A DNA stretch of 64,000 bases from Clostridiales bacterium (GCA_017511005.1 JAFWLP010000071.1:1-64000); one strand, 5' to 3'. Shown: positions 16,827 through 25,724, counted from the stretch's first letter. The notes: generated by a model from the sequence alone, not told the origin. Made by a program: numbers and translations.

Positions 16827-17507
16827 TCACCCCTTGATAAGACTGTATCTGATTCCTTCATCATAAGTATCTATACCTTCAGTCTTCTTGATCAGTTTAA
16901 CGACTGCGTAAGTTACAGGCGTAAAGAGGACTTCATATCCCACCTTGAACAGATACTGGAAAAGGATCATCTTCAGGACAACCGAATTCTCCATCGTTCC
17001 CCAGAACGAGATCATGATGAATATCACGGAATCCAGACCCTCGCCGATTATCGTGGAGAAGATCGTGCGCATCCAGAGTTTTTTCCCCTTCGTGACGACC
17101 TTCAGTCTGGACAGAACGATCGAGTTGGAGAACTCTCCGAAAAGATATCCCGTGAACGATGCTACAGCAACTCTCGGTGTCGTTCCCATGACAACTGCAT
17201 ACGCATCCTGGTTCTCCCAATATCCGGGATGAGGTAAGGCTATCGTGACCAGATATACGATAACGGCAAAGAAGCTGCATGCAAATCCCAGCCATATGAT
17301 CGTCCTTGCCTTCCTGAATCCGTAAACTTCAGTAAAGACATCTCCTATGATATATGTCACCGGGAAAAGTATGACGGCGGCAGGAAGAGTGATGTCCTCC
17401 GTTACGGCCCACATCTTGCCCGCAACAAGGTTTGAAAGCAGGAGACATGTCACAAAGACAATGCCGATGCACATAAACAGTCTTGATACGTTTTTCGATT
17501 CGTTCAT
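16827..17507 (-). CDS. Queuosine precursor transporter (YhhQ/VUT family)
   Basis: The ATG at 17507 has GGAGAG 8 bases before it and gives 226 residues; the longer frame runs into the riboswitch terminator. About six membrane helices and the segments [32 protein letters not shown] and [10 protein letters not shown] identify the YhhQ (QPTR, VUT) family of queuosine-precursor importers. The riboswitch in the leader and the linked queF confirm the pathway. Import of preQ0, preQ1 or queuine cannot be told apart by sequence, though a queF neighbour favours preQ0. Confidence 0.92.
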   Translation of the reverse strand: MNESKNVSRLFMCIGIVFVTCLLLSNLVAGKMWAVTEDITLPAAVILFPVTYIIGDVFTEVYGFRKARTIIWLGFACSFFAVIVYLVTIALPHPGYWENQDAYAVVMGTTPRVAVASFTGYLFGEFSNSIVLSRLKVVTKGKKLWMRTIFSTIIGEGLDSVIFIMISFWGTMENSVVLKMILFQYLFKVGYEVLFTPVTYAVVKLIKKTEGIDTYDEGIRYSLIKG

Positions 17508-17520
17508 ATTATTCTCTCCA

Positions 17521-17549
17521 AAATAAAAGGCTCCCAAAAACAGGAGCCA
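17521..17549 (-). terminator. Regulated terminator of the queT-queF leader
   Basis: GGCTCC, an 8-nt loop, GGAGCC, then TTTTATTTT on the minus strand, located between the preQ1 aptamer and the queT ribosome site. It is the expression platform of a transcription-terminating riboswitch. Confidence 0.8.
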
Positions 17550-17593
17550 CATTTAATCAAATCAGCAACTTGAGATAACGATCCAAATGATTG

Positions 17594-17636
17594 TCCTGGT
17601 TTTGTTTAACGACAGGATGGCACTAACGAACTGTCG
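17594..17636 (-). promoter_or_regulatory. preQ1-I riboswitch aptamer
   Basis: Read on the minus strand: a P1 stem GACAG/CTGTC closes a loop TTCGTTAGTGCCATC, followed by the A-rich tail GTTAAACAAAAC and CCAGGA. This is the H-type pseudoknot layout of preQ1 class I, very close to the well-known thermophile aptamer tail GUUAACAAAAC. The loop CC can pair with the terminal GG. It lies about 15 nt after the predicted transcription start and 45 nt before a terminator, upstream of queT and queF. Confidence 0.85.
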
Positions 17637-17657
17637 GTGCGTTTTTCGCGCACGGGA

Positions 17658-17686
17658 AATATATCATCTAAATGCAGCCAAGTCAA
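17658..17686 (-). promoter_or_regulatory. Promoter of the queT-queF operon
   Basis: TTGACT (17681-17686), a 17-bp spacer and TATATT (17658-17663) on the minus strand. The -35 box overlaps the U-run of the preceding terminator, so the two units are packed without spare DNA. Confidence 0.8.
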
Positions 17687-17717
17687 GAAAAAGCCTGCAC
17701 CGTAAGGGCGCAGGCTG
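17685..17717 (-). terminator. Intrinsic terminator of the HerA-like gene
   Basis: AGCCTGC/GCAGGCT stem with TTTTTC after it on the minus strand, 37 bp past the stop. Confidence 0.8.
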
Positions 17718-17753
17718 TAAATTGCAAGTTCTTTTGATAACAGTTGCGGACAA

Positions 17754-19370
17754 TCAGAGTATCGGCGTATCGTTGTGCTGTGTTCTCTCGCTCTTATTGA
17801 CATGGATGAACATGTTGTGCAGGAGGTTAACACTCGTAAGGATGACTTCACCCTGATTGAGCTTTCTGACGTGCTTGATCGCATAATCGTCAAGGTGGCT
17901 CTCTACCGCATGGATCTCATCATTGAGCATGAGTCTGTGGATGAGCATTGTACCTACCTGACCGAAGAGGATCGGAGATACGTCCTTGGGGTTCTGTGTT
18001 GTGAGGTAAAGGAAAATACCCTTCTTACGTCCTTCTCTTGCGAGGAGTGTGAGACCACCGTGATATTCCTTGTCGGAATATCTGGACTTGGCATATCTGT
18101 GAACCTCATCGATAAAGAATACAAACGGATTTACATCATCAAGCTCCATGACGAAAGTACTTACGAGGTCGATTACCATGCCTCCGATACCTTCCGAAGC
18201 ACCGAGTTGCGACGTGTCGATGTAAAGGCTGACATCGGGAAGATGAACAAATTCGGCAATGACGTCGAGCAGGTTGAACATGCCCGGATCATTCGAGAAG
18301 AATGACAGGAATCTCGTGTTGGTCATCTGATACTGGATCTTCTGGACAAGAGAAGCATTGAGATTGGCCTTGAGGGTATCATAACGGTATTTGAAGTTAT
18401 AGTTGTTGTCCCTGTCCGGCTCACATACGGATTCTGCCTGTATCTGCTCAGGGAGAAGATCGATATTGAAATCCGTATCATCCTTGGTGACCGAAGCGAG
18501 ATTCTCCTGGATCTCCTCGATGTCCTCACCGACTTTCTGATAATATGTCTCCTCACCGATCTTCTTCATATAACGGAGCGAAGTGATGGCCTCGGAAAGG
18601 ACTGCGCCCTGACTGCTGTTCTCGGTCTCAAAGAGCTTCTCCCACTGTTCCATTGAGATCTTACCGGGAGAAACCGTCGTGTCGATTCCAAGAGTAAGCT
18701 TTGTGATCTCATCATCTGTAAATGCATTCCTGTACTCACCCGTAGGATCGATGATAAGAGCTTTACGCCTTGTGGAAACGACCTTGTCAAGGATGGCAAG
18801 CGCCGTAGTGGACTTACCGCTGTTAGTGGCACCTATGCACATAAGGTGACGGTTGAAGAGCGTACTCGGTCTGAGTGATACGTCAGCCTGTGACCTGTTA
18901 AGGAAAGTGGCAAAAGAAGGAAGAGGTTCCTCATCCCCTCCCGCAAACTCAAGCGACTGCAGGAACAGCTTATATACCTTGTCTGTTGCGAGATAGACTT
19001 TATCCGTAATGCCGAGCGTCTTGAAGCCTGCAAGTTCGAACTTATCGGCATCAGGCGACATCAGAGCGATGGTATCAATGCAGATCTCCTGATAATCATT
19101 GGGTTTCTCGTCTGACGAGCCAACCTCGAAAATACTCTTTCTTGAAGCCTTATTCTCAAATACTTCTCCCAGGAACACGCCTACTACGGAATCGATCAAA
19201 ACAAAGTAATTGATGGTGTTCGGAAGGAACGAAGCCGTGAATTTACTTCTGTCGGACATCAGCGAGAGGTTGTCTATCTGCGCTGTACAGTTACTTCTGT
19301 AAACCTGCGTAACTTTTCCGATGTAGTAATCCTGGATGTTCACGCCTTCGTATAGTGATTCGAGTGTCAT
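17754..19370 (-). CDS. HerA-like ATPase (DUF87, HAS-barrel)
   Basis: GGGAGG six bases before the ATG at 19370 fixes the start, giving 538 residues. The N-terminus (about 10-100, YYIGKVTQVYR... FVLIDSVVGVFLGEV) is a HAS-barrel. Residues 170-end form a HerA/FtsK-type motor with Walker A GATNSGKST (180-188), Walker B VFFIDEVH (about 425-432), and a C-terminal REGRKKGIFLYLTTQNP sensor segment. HerA motors move DNA, either with the NurA nuclease in end resection or with SIR2/DUF4297-type effectors in phage defence. No such partner is beside it, so its role is open. It has its own terminator and no operon partners. Confidence 0.85.
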   Translation of the reverse strand: MTLESLYEGVNIQDYYIGKVTQVYRSNCTAQIDNLSLMSDRSKFTASFLPNTINYFVLIDSVVGVFLGEVFENKASRKSIFEVGSSDEKPNDYQEICIDTIALMSPDADKFELAGFKTLGITDKVYLATDKVYKLFLQSLEFAGGDEEPLPSFATFLNRSQADVSLRPSTLFNRHLMCIGATNSGKSTTALAILDKVVSTRRKALIIDPTGEYRNAFTDDEITKLTLGIDTTVSPGKISMEQWEKLFETENSSQGAVLSEAITSLRYMKKIGEETYYQKVGEDIEEIQENLASVTKDDTDFNIDLLPEQIQAESVCEPDRDNNYNFKYRYDTLKANLNASLVQKIQYQMTNTRFLSFFSNDPGMFNLLDVIAEFVHLPDVSLYIDTSQLGASEGIGGMVIDLVSTFVMELDDVNPFVFFIDEVHRYAKSRYSDKEYHGGLTLLAREGRKKGIFLYLTTQNPKDVSPILFGQVGTMLIHRLMLNDEIHAVESHLDDYAIKHVRKLNQGEVILTSVNLLHNMFIHVNKSERTQHNDTPIL

Positions 19371-19566
19371 AAAAAACCTCCCAGATAGAAATGTAAGCAC
19401 ACAAAAACTCTTAAAAGAGCCGGTACCTGTTAATGCGAAAATGACAAATAATCAGGCAACTTTTGTGTAAAAAGCATAAAATCCCTTAAGAATGAAGCAC
19501 GGAATTAAGAGAAATTGACTTTTTAGGATTATATCACCGATAAGGCCAAGTTGGAATAAATCAAAC

Positions 19567-20925
19567 TCAACTGATTTTATTTTTTATCCGGACAAAGATG
19601 AACATCGAGACAACCGCATTGATCACATCCGCCACCACCTGGGACCACACAAGTCCCGTAAGTCCCCACAGGCCGTTCATTATGAGCATTACCGGAATGA
19701 GTATTATCACGTGGCGCAGTATGGCCAGGAGGAACGACACTTTACCCTTATTTACGGCATTCATGTAATTGACTATATGGTAACTGATCATCATGAACGG
19801 AAGAGCCAGACAACGTCCCTTAAGGAACATAGCCGCATAACTGACAGTCTCAGCATCTTTTATGAACGCGGCGGCCAGCGGCTCCGCGAAGAAGAAGAAC
19901 GCAGTCATGCAGATCATCGAGAAGATGATAATGCTCCGTCTTGCAAGAACCGAGAAACGGTTCATTCTCTCATGATCACTGGAACCGAAATTATATGCTA
20001 TAAGCGGCACCATTCCGAGACATATGCCGAGTCCCGTGTTTATCGGTATCCTCTCGAGCTTCAGGACGATGCCCATGGCGGCCAGCGGCTTTATGTGATC
20101 GCCGTAGCCGACCGTCAGTTTGTTGATCACGATCGTTACAAGATCAAAGAGGAAGATGCTGACAGCCGCCGGAACGCCGACCATATAAAGAGATTTCAGA
20201 TGTTCTCCGGCAATCTTCCCGTGTTTAAAGGATATCTTGAGCACACTTTCATTTCTGACCTTACGGTAGATGATGACAAAGTAAAGGAATGAGCAGACAT
20301 TCGAGAGCATTGTGGCTGTTCCAGCACCAAGCACTTCATTTCCCTTTGGCAAGATGACAAACATAAAAAGCGGATCCAGACCGACATTCAGTATGCTTCC
20401 CAGTGCCACTCCTAATCCGGCTTCCTTCGAATAGCCCGCGTTCCTGAGCAGCTGGGGCATGCTCATGGACAGAATGGTCGGGAAACCTCCCAGAACCACT
20501 GTCGTAAACAGATACTGCTTCCCGTAGGGCATCGTCATATCATCCGCGCCGAGCAGCGTCAGAAGAGGCGTCATGAATATCAGGGTAATCAAAGAAAAGC
20601 CAATCGCCGTAATACCCGATGCAATGATGCTGTAGGAAGCGACCTTCTGTGCCTCAACGGGATCCTTCTCGCCGGTAAGCCTTACCATAAGGCTCCCCCC
20701 GCCGACACCAAAGATATTTGCAAGGGAAACAGTTATCAGATAAACGGTCAGTGCCAGATTGGAAGCTCCGATCATGGCAGGATCATTTGTTCTCCCGATA
20801 AACCAGGTATCCGCAATGTTATAGATCAGAAGAATAAGCTGGCTTGCGACCGTCGGAAGAGCCATTACGGCCAGTGCCTTTACCGGGTTTACGGATTCAA
20901 ACAGTTCCTTTTTGTCATTCATCAT
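19567..20925 (-). CDS. MATE-family efflux transporter
   Basis: A 452-residue, 12-helix MATE protein (VNPVKALAVMALPTVASQLILLIYNIADTWFIGR at the start; internal repeat from about 235). It resembles the MepA-like branch, which exports cationic drugs using a Na+ or H+ gradient, but substrates are unpredictable. The start lies in ATGATGAATGA, overlapping the stop of the upstream 235-residue gene, so the two are translationally coupled. Unlike the MATE gene at 14879, it is intact. Confidence 0.9.
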   Translation of the reverse strand: MMNDKKELFESVNPVKALAVMALPTVASQLILLIYNIADTWFIGRTNDPAMIGASNLALTVYLITVSLANIFGVGGGSLMVRLTGEKDPVEAQKVASYSIIASGITAIGFSLITLIFMTPLLTLLGADDMTMPYGKQYLFTTVVLGGFPTILSMSMPQLLRNAGYSKEAGLGVALGSILNVGLDPLFMFVILPKGNEVLGAGTATMLSNVCSFLYFVIIYRKVRNESVLKISFKHGKIAGEHLKSLYMVGVPAAVSIFLFDLVTIVINKLTVGYGDHIKPLAAMGIVLKLERIPINTGLGICLGMVPLIAYNFGSSDHERMNRFSVLARRSIIIFSMICMTAFFFFAEPLAAAFIKDAETVSYAAMFLKGRCLALPFMMISYHIVNYMNAVNKGKVSFLLAILRHVIILIPVMLIMNGLWGLTGLVWSQVVADVINAVVSMFIFVRIKNKIS

Positions 20926-21622
20926 GACCAAAGCCCTGCTTTTTCATGGTGACCAGAACATCCGCATCATGATCAGGCATAACGAAAGTGATTCTGGCCG
21001 TGTAACTGTCCACATATTTAACTTTATATCCTTCAGCATTCGCAAAGAAAAAACAGCTTGTGTCTCCCGGAATGCCTCTGTAGACCACTTCAACATCATC
21101 TTCCGGAGCATAGTACTTCCTATCGGAAGAGAATCCAAAGTGAACATCTGAAGGCTCATAATTCACTCTGAATGTTCCGGGTTCCCTGTCTTCATCTTCA
21201 CCGGGAATGATCCCGTATGGTCTGCCTATGGTCTTTCCGGCAATTGTCTCAATCTCCCACATTTTCCTGAGCTTCACTTCTGACTCAGGAATCACGGAGA
21301 AAAGCCTGATCTCCACTTTGGCCGTTATTCCCATCTTTGACAGTTCGACGGCAAACTGATCAGCCACGGCGCTCTTATCGCTTCTTACAATGGATCTGCC
21401 TGCAGGCATGGCATCAAGGCTCTTCTGCATAAGATCAGTAGCATTGCTCCTGACCGCCGCAGCTGCTTCACCGTCATCCTTATACCGTTCTTTATCGTAA
21501 TCCAATACTGATACGGTTCCGGCGATCTTCGCTTCGACGGTCAGGTCCGTATACTTGTAACTTTCATCGAATTCCCTGAATGCAACCGGTCTTACGGTTC
21601 CAAATCTGACTTCCAACGCCAT
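20915..21622 (-). CDS. Uncharacterised protein coupled to a MATE transporter
   Basis: A 235-residue protein without signal peptide or membrane helix that I do not recognise. The N-terminal 110 residues (RFGTVRPVAFREFDESY... AVELSKMGITAKVEIRLFSVIP) loosely resemble an SPFH/band-7-like fold. The C-terminal 75 residues end in a beta-repeat-like segment (ITFVMPDHDADVLVTMK). Its stop overlaps the MATE start, so it is co-translated with the pump. A TATAAT -10 is at 21660-21665. The rightward ORF at 21731 ends in a vaguely similar way (VFRINNVNSDIYFSVK), which may point to a decayed relative. Confidence 0.6.
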   Translation of the reverse strand: MALEVRFGTVRPVAFREFDESYKYTDLTVEAKIAGTVSVLDYDKERYKDDGEAAAAVRSNATDLMQKSLDAMPAGRSIVRSDKSAVADQFAVELSKMGITAKVEIRLFSVIPESEVKLRKMWEIETIAGKTIGRPYGIIPGEDEDREPGTFRVNYEPSDVHFGFSSDRKYYAPEDDVEVVYRGIPGDTSCFFFANAEGYKVKYVDSYTARITFVMPDHDADVLVTMKKQGFGHDE

Positions 21623-21730
21623 TATGAATATCCAGTCCTTTGCCTCTCATTAAAGTATTATTATACATAAGAAATCCGGTATTTTGGTGACGTAGGTTAT
21701 ATTGAATGCCTTAATTTCGGCGCGGAGCCA

Positions 21731-22054
21731 ATGCCTTATGACACCTATTCCGTCGGGAACAGCGATATATCCTTATCTGATGTATGTCCCACATATAAGT
21801 TCAATACAAACTTCATTAACGGAGATGACAAGATAAACATCAAGTTTTTCATTCCAATGTCCCAGGTAAACGACGAGGTTGTCTTTTTGGATTACTTCGG
21901 TTCCGTTCAGGTAAAAAACATGGATTTCATTTACGGCAGATCATCAAAAGATACTCATCTGGGCACATACAGCATCTACGGTGAATATGCCGTATTCAGG
22001 ATCAATAATGTCAACAGTGACATATATTTCTCAGTGAAAAGCCACAAGGCGTAG
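21731..22054 (+). pseudogene. Possible gene fragment with beta-rich product
   Basis: The 107-codon frame has natural-looking composition and codon use (YDTYSVGNSDISLSDV, FRINNVNSDIYFSVKSHKA), but no ribosome site before its only ATG. The frame stays open about 20 codons upstream (RYFGDVGYIECLNFGAEP) with no start codon. It overlaps the promoter side of the leftward gene at 21622. I read it as the 3' fragment of a lost gene. The match of its end to the end of the neighbouring 235-residue protein is weak. Confidence 0.4.
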
Positions 22055-22093
22055 TTGTATTCGAAAAGCATTTCAGAATAAATATGGCCATTT

Positions 22094-22131
22094 CGAAAAA
22101 ACAAGGGGTCGGAACAACTCCAACCCCTTGT
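22094..22131 (-). terminator. Terminator after tRNA-Arg
   Basis: A perfect 9-bp stem, ACAAGGGGT/ACCCCTTGT, is followed on the minus strand by TTTTTTCG, seven bases past the tRNA CCA end. Confidence 0.85.
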
Positions 22132-22137
22132 AAATAC

Positions 22138-22214
22138 TGGTGATCGTGAGCGGATTCGAACCGCTGGCCTACCGCTTAGGAGGCGGTCGCTCTATCCAGC
22201 TGAGCTACACAATC
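22138..22214 (-). tRNA. tRNA-Arg(CCU)
   Basis: A full cloverleaf can be folded. The acceptor is GATTGTG/CACGATC with one G-U pair, the D-arm contains AGCTCAGCTGGATAGAGC, and the anticodon arm is ACCGC-CTCCTAA-GCGGT, which gives anticodon CCU for AGG. The T-arm contains GGTTCGAATCC. The 3' CCA is encoded. A strong terminator follows and an extended -10 promoter precedes it. Confidence 0.95.
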
Positions 22215-22239
22215 AGGCTTTTTTCGAAGACTGTACGAG

Positions 22240-22248
22240 ATTATATCA
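22240..22248 (-). promoter_or_regulatory. Extended -10 promoter of tRNA-Arg, overlapping a stop codon
   Basis: TGATATAAT on the minus strand (hexamer 22240-22245). The TGA stop of the 382-residue membrane protein (22246-22248) supplies the TG of the extended -10. The -35 region is weak. Confidence 0.6.
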
Positions 22249-23394
22249 CAAACCCGGGAGACTATAAAGACAGGTTTCTGCCAGCATGACTACCAAAGCT
22301 ATCAATATAAGATAAAACGGAAGTCCGTCAATGTATTTAGACTTTGATACGAATATCAGTCTTCTCCTGATAACTGACAAAAGACCTGTCATTACTATAT
22401 CGGCAGCACATATAAATACAAGGGCGATCAGCAAATGCAGGACCTCCGGGATGCCCGGATTCACCATGAACAGCAGGGATATGAATGCCGCCGACATTGA
22501 TACCTCACTGATGAAATATCTCAGTCCGAAGATCGATCTCCTGAAATTATGCTTGGCCGCATATACGGCGACAGAACCGAGTACCAAAGCTATAGATACG
22601 CTCACCGGGATTGCCGTGATCCTGAACCAGTTGTCATCAGTGAGGAACTTCAGAATGTAAAGCGCAACGGTGCAGGCCGCGCTTATGGCCGCGAACGCTC
22701 CCCTGGCACCCAGGAATCTCCTGAGTTCCGATATGTCGGCTACGGGAATGTCCCAGAATTCGGTCAGTTGCTTTGAAGTCGCGCACCTGGGGGTTCCTGT
22801 GATACGGGATATTATCCAGCTCATTAGGATCAGGAACATCACCGCTGACAGAAGAGATACGAACAGATATCTTTTCTCGAAAACATAGGTTGTCAGGGTT
22901 CCGAAGAGCGAACACGCCACCGCTATGGCATAAGGAAGCATGACTTCCCCGCCGAATCTAGGTATGGTAAACCGGTCAGTATCATCGTCCTTGAATCTCG
23001 CAAGAGACATTATTCCTATTGCCATGGGAACAAATCCCACAGAAGCATACGGGGTGCACAGACCCAGTCTGTAAGACACTTCACCTGCCGCAATGAAAAG
23101 TGCCATTACGAACGCAAATGATATAACGGACAGGTTACGCGGCATGAAGAATCTCAATGTCAGTGACCAGATTAGGATGCAAAGTAAAGAGCATGCGACA
23201 GGCCACCAGATTGCATTCCCCGAGATCATGAATTCCAGGCACAGTGAAACGACCGAATAGCCTAAGAGCAAAGAGCTTCTGGTCGTCAGATATCTTGCAG
23301 GCTTGATATGGACAGCCGATATCCTGTCGTCTATCTTCCTTCTCGTCTGCTCATTATCGAACGGTGAATCGTATTTCTCGGTAAACAGGCCCAT
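22246..23394 (-). CDS. Polytopic membrane protein of the Rnf-like cluster
   Basis: A 382-residue protein with about 11 predicted membrane helices and short loops, starting 3 bp after the RnfG-like gene, so it is part of the same operon. I recognise no family. It occupies the place where rnfE and rnfA normally sit in rnfCDGEAB operons, and its length is close to the sum of the two. It contains several membrane cysteines (for example YRLGLCTPYA near 112), but I cannot align it convincingly with RnfA or RnfE. It may be a replacement membrane subunit, a highly diverged fusion, or unrelated. Confidence 0.6.
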   Translation of the reverse strand: MGLFTEKYDSPFDNEQTRRKIDDRISAVHIKPARYLTTRSSLLLGYSVVSLCLEFMISGNAIWWPVACSLLCILIWSLTLRFFMPRNLSVISFAFVMALFIAAGEVSYRLGLCTPYASVGFVPMAIGIMSLARFKDDDTDRFTIPRFGGEVMLPYAIAVACSLFGTLTTYVFEKRYLFVSLLSAVMFLILMSWIISRITGTPRCATSKQLTEFWDIPVADISELRRFLGARGAFAAISAACTVALYILKFLTDDNWFRITAIPVSVSIALVLGSVAVYAAKHNFRRSIFGLRYFISEVSMSAAFISLLFMVNPGIPEVLHLLIALVFICAADIVMTGLLSVIRRRLIFVSKSKYIDGLPFYLILIALVVMLAETCLYSLPGL

Positions 23395-23397
23395 GCG

Positions 23398-24744
23398 TTA
23401 CACCTTCCAGTTCAGGTATTCCTTAAGGAATTTATAACAGGTGTTACAAGCCTTAATAACCGTTCTAGTCTGTTCATAAGCTTCCGGATCAGGAACCACA
23501 AAGGACTGCATCTCTGACATCGGCAGATCATCGAGACTGTCTGTAAAGATCTGATCGTCCGGATCTCCGCCAGAGGTAAGCCCGTCTTCACTTGAATCAT
23601 AGACTATCGCATTGCTGTTCTGAATGTCATCATCATCACTTACGTCTTCATAGTTATCGGGAAGGCTTATGCCCATGATCGATGCAACGACCTGTCTTAC
23701 TCCCATGTATCCGACAGAGACTTCCTGATCGTTATAGATGGTATATATCTCCGGTGTTTCCTCAAACGAGAAGACTATATGGCCGTCATCTCTGACATAT
23801 TCAAGCTGTTCGGCATCACCTTCGTACAGATATGCAAGGATGATATTCAGTCCTCTTGTATATTCATCCTTGTTATAACCAGTCCTGGAGTAACTGATAC
23901 ATTCTTTCGAGAGTTCTATAAAAGGTCTGATATCGCATGTTACGCCTTCAACTATGTCTGTCGTTCCGTCCGATTTCATTCCGAGACGATTCGGGTCCTG
24001 GCATTTGAGGAGGGCGTGACAAAGATTATAAGACTGCGTAGCCCAGTCAAGACCGGAAATCACATACGCACCCTTCAGGGAAGCTTCGCTTCTGTCCTGA
24101 TTCGTCTTATCCGTACTGAAAGCATCCCACTTGATCTTGGTAATGATGCCGTTCTCGACCTCCATCTCGACATAGTCGATATAGCGGTTCCTGTCATCAA
24201 ACAGGCGCTGGGCATAATAAACGCCGTCCTTCAGTCCGGTAAGGACCGGCTTGTCGGAACTGTCATCATCATCGTTCTCCTCTTCCGAGACAATGGCAAC
24301 AGGGATCTGCCTTCCTATCAGCTTTTCCTTTATCTGTTCCATTTCGCTGTCGCTGACAGCAAGCGCGTTATCATTGTCATTAGGATTCAAAGCAAGTCCG
24401 ACAATCCTCGTACTCTCGTAATCAAGCGCGACGAGCATGCTTAAGTCCTTCGAACTTGAAGATCTTACCGTCAGATCGATAACATAACCTTCCGGAGCAC
24501 CGGATGCGTTGAGGCCTATGTATACGCCGTCTATCTCAGGGAAATCATTAAGCGCCTTGCTCTTTACCTTCTCATATGAATAAGAATCAAGGACCACATC
24601 GAACCTTGAATGATATTCGTTCTGCATGCGCTTATTGGCATTGTCCTGGGATATAAAATATCCTCCGATAACAAAGGCGGCACCAATGATCAACAGGAAA
24701 ACAGCTTCTGCGATGAACTGCTTAAGCTGTGCATGAGTCATCAT
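23398..24744 (-). CDS. RnfG-like membrane-anchored protein with FMN-binding-like domain
   Basis: A 448-residue protein, about twice the length of RnfG. It has one N-terminal membrane helix (about 12-32), an RnfG-like extracytoplasmic part (about 45-145, EIDGVYIGLNASGAPEGYVIDL), an acidic linker, and a second FMN-binding-like part (about 165-290). This part begins DGVYYAQRLFDDRNRYIDY and ends at DIVEGVTCDIRPF, where family members carry the flavinylated threonine motif (S/T)GAT. The Thr is present but the motif is divergent. The tail is acidic and ends with CNTCYKF, a CxxC. It overlaps rnfD by 4 bases. It likely carries electrons outside the membrane; flavinylation is uncertain. Confidence 0.65.
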   Translation of the reverse strand: MMTHAQLKQFIAEAVFLLIIGAAFVIGGYFISQDNANKRMQNEYHSRFDVVLDSYSYEKVKSKALNDFPEIDGVYIGLNASGAPEGYVIDLTVRSSSSKDLSMLVALDYESTRIVGLALNPNDNDNALAVSDSEMEQIKEKLIGRQIPVAIVSEEENDDDDSSDKPVLTGLKDGVYYAQRLFDDRNRYIDYVEMEVENGIITKIKWDAFSTDKTNQDRSEASLKGAYVISGLDWATQSYNLCHALLKCQDPNRLGMKSDGTTDIVEGVTCDIRPFIELSKECISYSRTGYNKDEYTRGLNIILAYLYEGDAEQLEYVRDDGHIVFSFEETPEIYTIYNDQEVSVGYMGVRQVVASIMGISLPDNYEDVSDDDDIQNSNAIVYDSSEDGLTSGGDPDDQIFTDSLDDLPMSEMQSFVVPDPEAYEQTRTVIKACNTCYKFLKEYLNWKV

Positions 24745-25724
24745 GATATATCCACCTCCCTTGAACGGATCTGACGTCTTGAGACGGTCTTCGAGAAGAA
24801 ATCCAAAACAAACGAGAGGAAGTTAACTGCAAGGACAGGCGCCAGGAGAGACACCATCGGACTCAGGAACGGTTTGGTTACCAGCGTCAGGATACCGCAG
24901 ACCACTCCCGCGAAAACTCCCGACGCGAACCTTGAAGGCATCGTGGTCAGATCACCGAGGATGAATACTGCTACGAAGACCGAACCGGATGACAGAAGGT
25001 AGATGAGCAATCCGTCAAAGGTAAATTTCCCGGTTCCTGCAAGCATTGACAAAGGATACAGGACCATGATCGTAAAGATATAAGAAACAGGCGAATAAAG
25101 CCTGATCGTACCTTTCAGGGTGAGGAACAGACCTCCTATGATGATGCAGATAAAACATGTTGTTCCTATCAGGCCGGGATAGTTTCCGCTCAAAAGCTCC
25201 GTAAGTGACAGATGCGTGTAAGACGGTAATGATCCGGGCTCTTTCTGGACAAACAGCGTCATAAATGACAGCTTGAGATTGTCTTCTCCGTTTGAGTAAC
25301 CCTTTAGAGCGGACGGCCATACAAGTTCAATGAAAAGGCGTCCGGCACATGCGGGATTGATCAGATTGCTCCCTGCTCCTCCGAAAACTTGTTTTGTAAT
25401 CACCGAAGCGAAAAGCACGGCGGTGATTGCCGTAACAAGTGTAGTATCAGGCGGAAGCATGAGCGCGATCAGAAGTCCTTCGACCAGCGAGCTGAAATCG
25501 AAGTAATCCCCTCCGGTCCTTCTGTGGGTAAGTCTCATGCAGAGATAGTCGGAAAGAACGAACGCCGCCATGCAGGAAAGGATCAGCACTACGGCTCTGA
25601 GGCCGTAATAAAAGAATCCGTAAACGACACAGGGGACCAAAGCCGCAAGGAACGTCATGTAGATATACGGCGCGTTTTTCTCCGTGTGGATAAAGGGGGC
25701 CAGCTGTCTTTTGTCAACGCTCAT
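24741..25724 (-). CDS. rnfD: RnfD-like electron-transport membrane subunit
   Basis: A 327-residue RnfD/NqrB-family protein with about nine helices. Recognisable parts are KNAPYIYMTFLAALVP, LVEGLLIALMLPPDTTL, VFGGAGSNLINPACAGRLFIELVWP and LGDLTTMPSRFASG (in place of the usual DPVTSP). The region that normally holds the covalent-FMN threonine (ATPL-type motif) reads SYTHLSLTELL, so standard flavinylation is doubtful. Its start overlaps the rnfC stop and its stop overlaps the next start (4 bases each), showing a tight operon. It would shuttle electrons within a sodium- or proton-translocating complex, if the remaining subunits exist elsewhere. Confidence 0.85.
   Translation of the reverse strand: MSVDKRQLAPFIHTEKNAPYIYMTFLAALVPCVVYGFFYYGLRAVVLILSCMAAFVLSDYLCMRLTHRRTGGDYFDFSSLVEGLLIALMLPPDTTLVTAITAVLFASVITKQVFGGAGSNLINPACAGRLFIELVWPSALKGYSNGEDNLKLSFMTLFVQKEPGSLPSYTHLSLTELLSGNYPGLIGTTCFICIIIGGLFLTLKGTIRLYSPVSYIFTIMVLYPLSMLAGTGKFTFDGLLIYLLSSGSVFVAVFILGDLTTMPSRFASGVFAGVVCGILTLVTKPFLSPMVSLLAPVLAVNFLSFVLDFFSKTVSRRQIRSREVDIS

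Noticed and set aside
23779..24444. Rightward 221-codon frame
   Set aside because: It is antisense to the RnfG-like gene, which is locked in an operon by start/stop overlaps.
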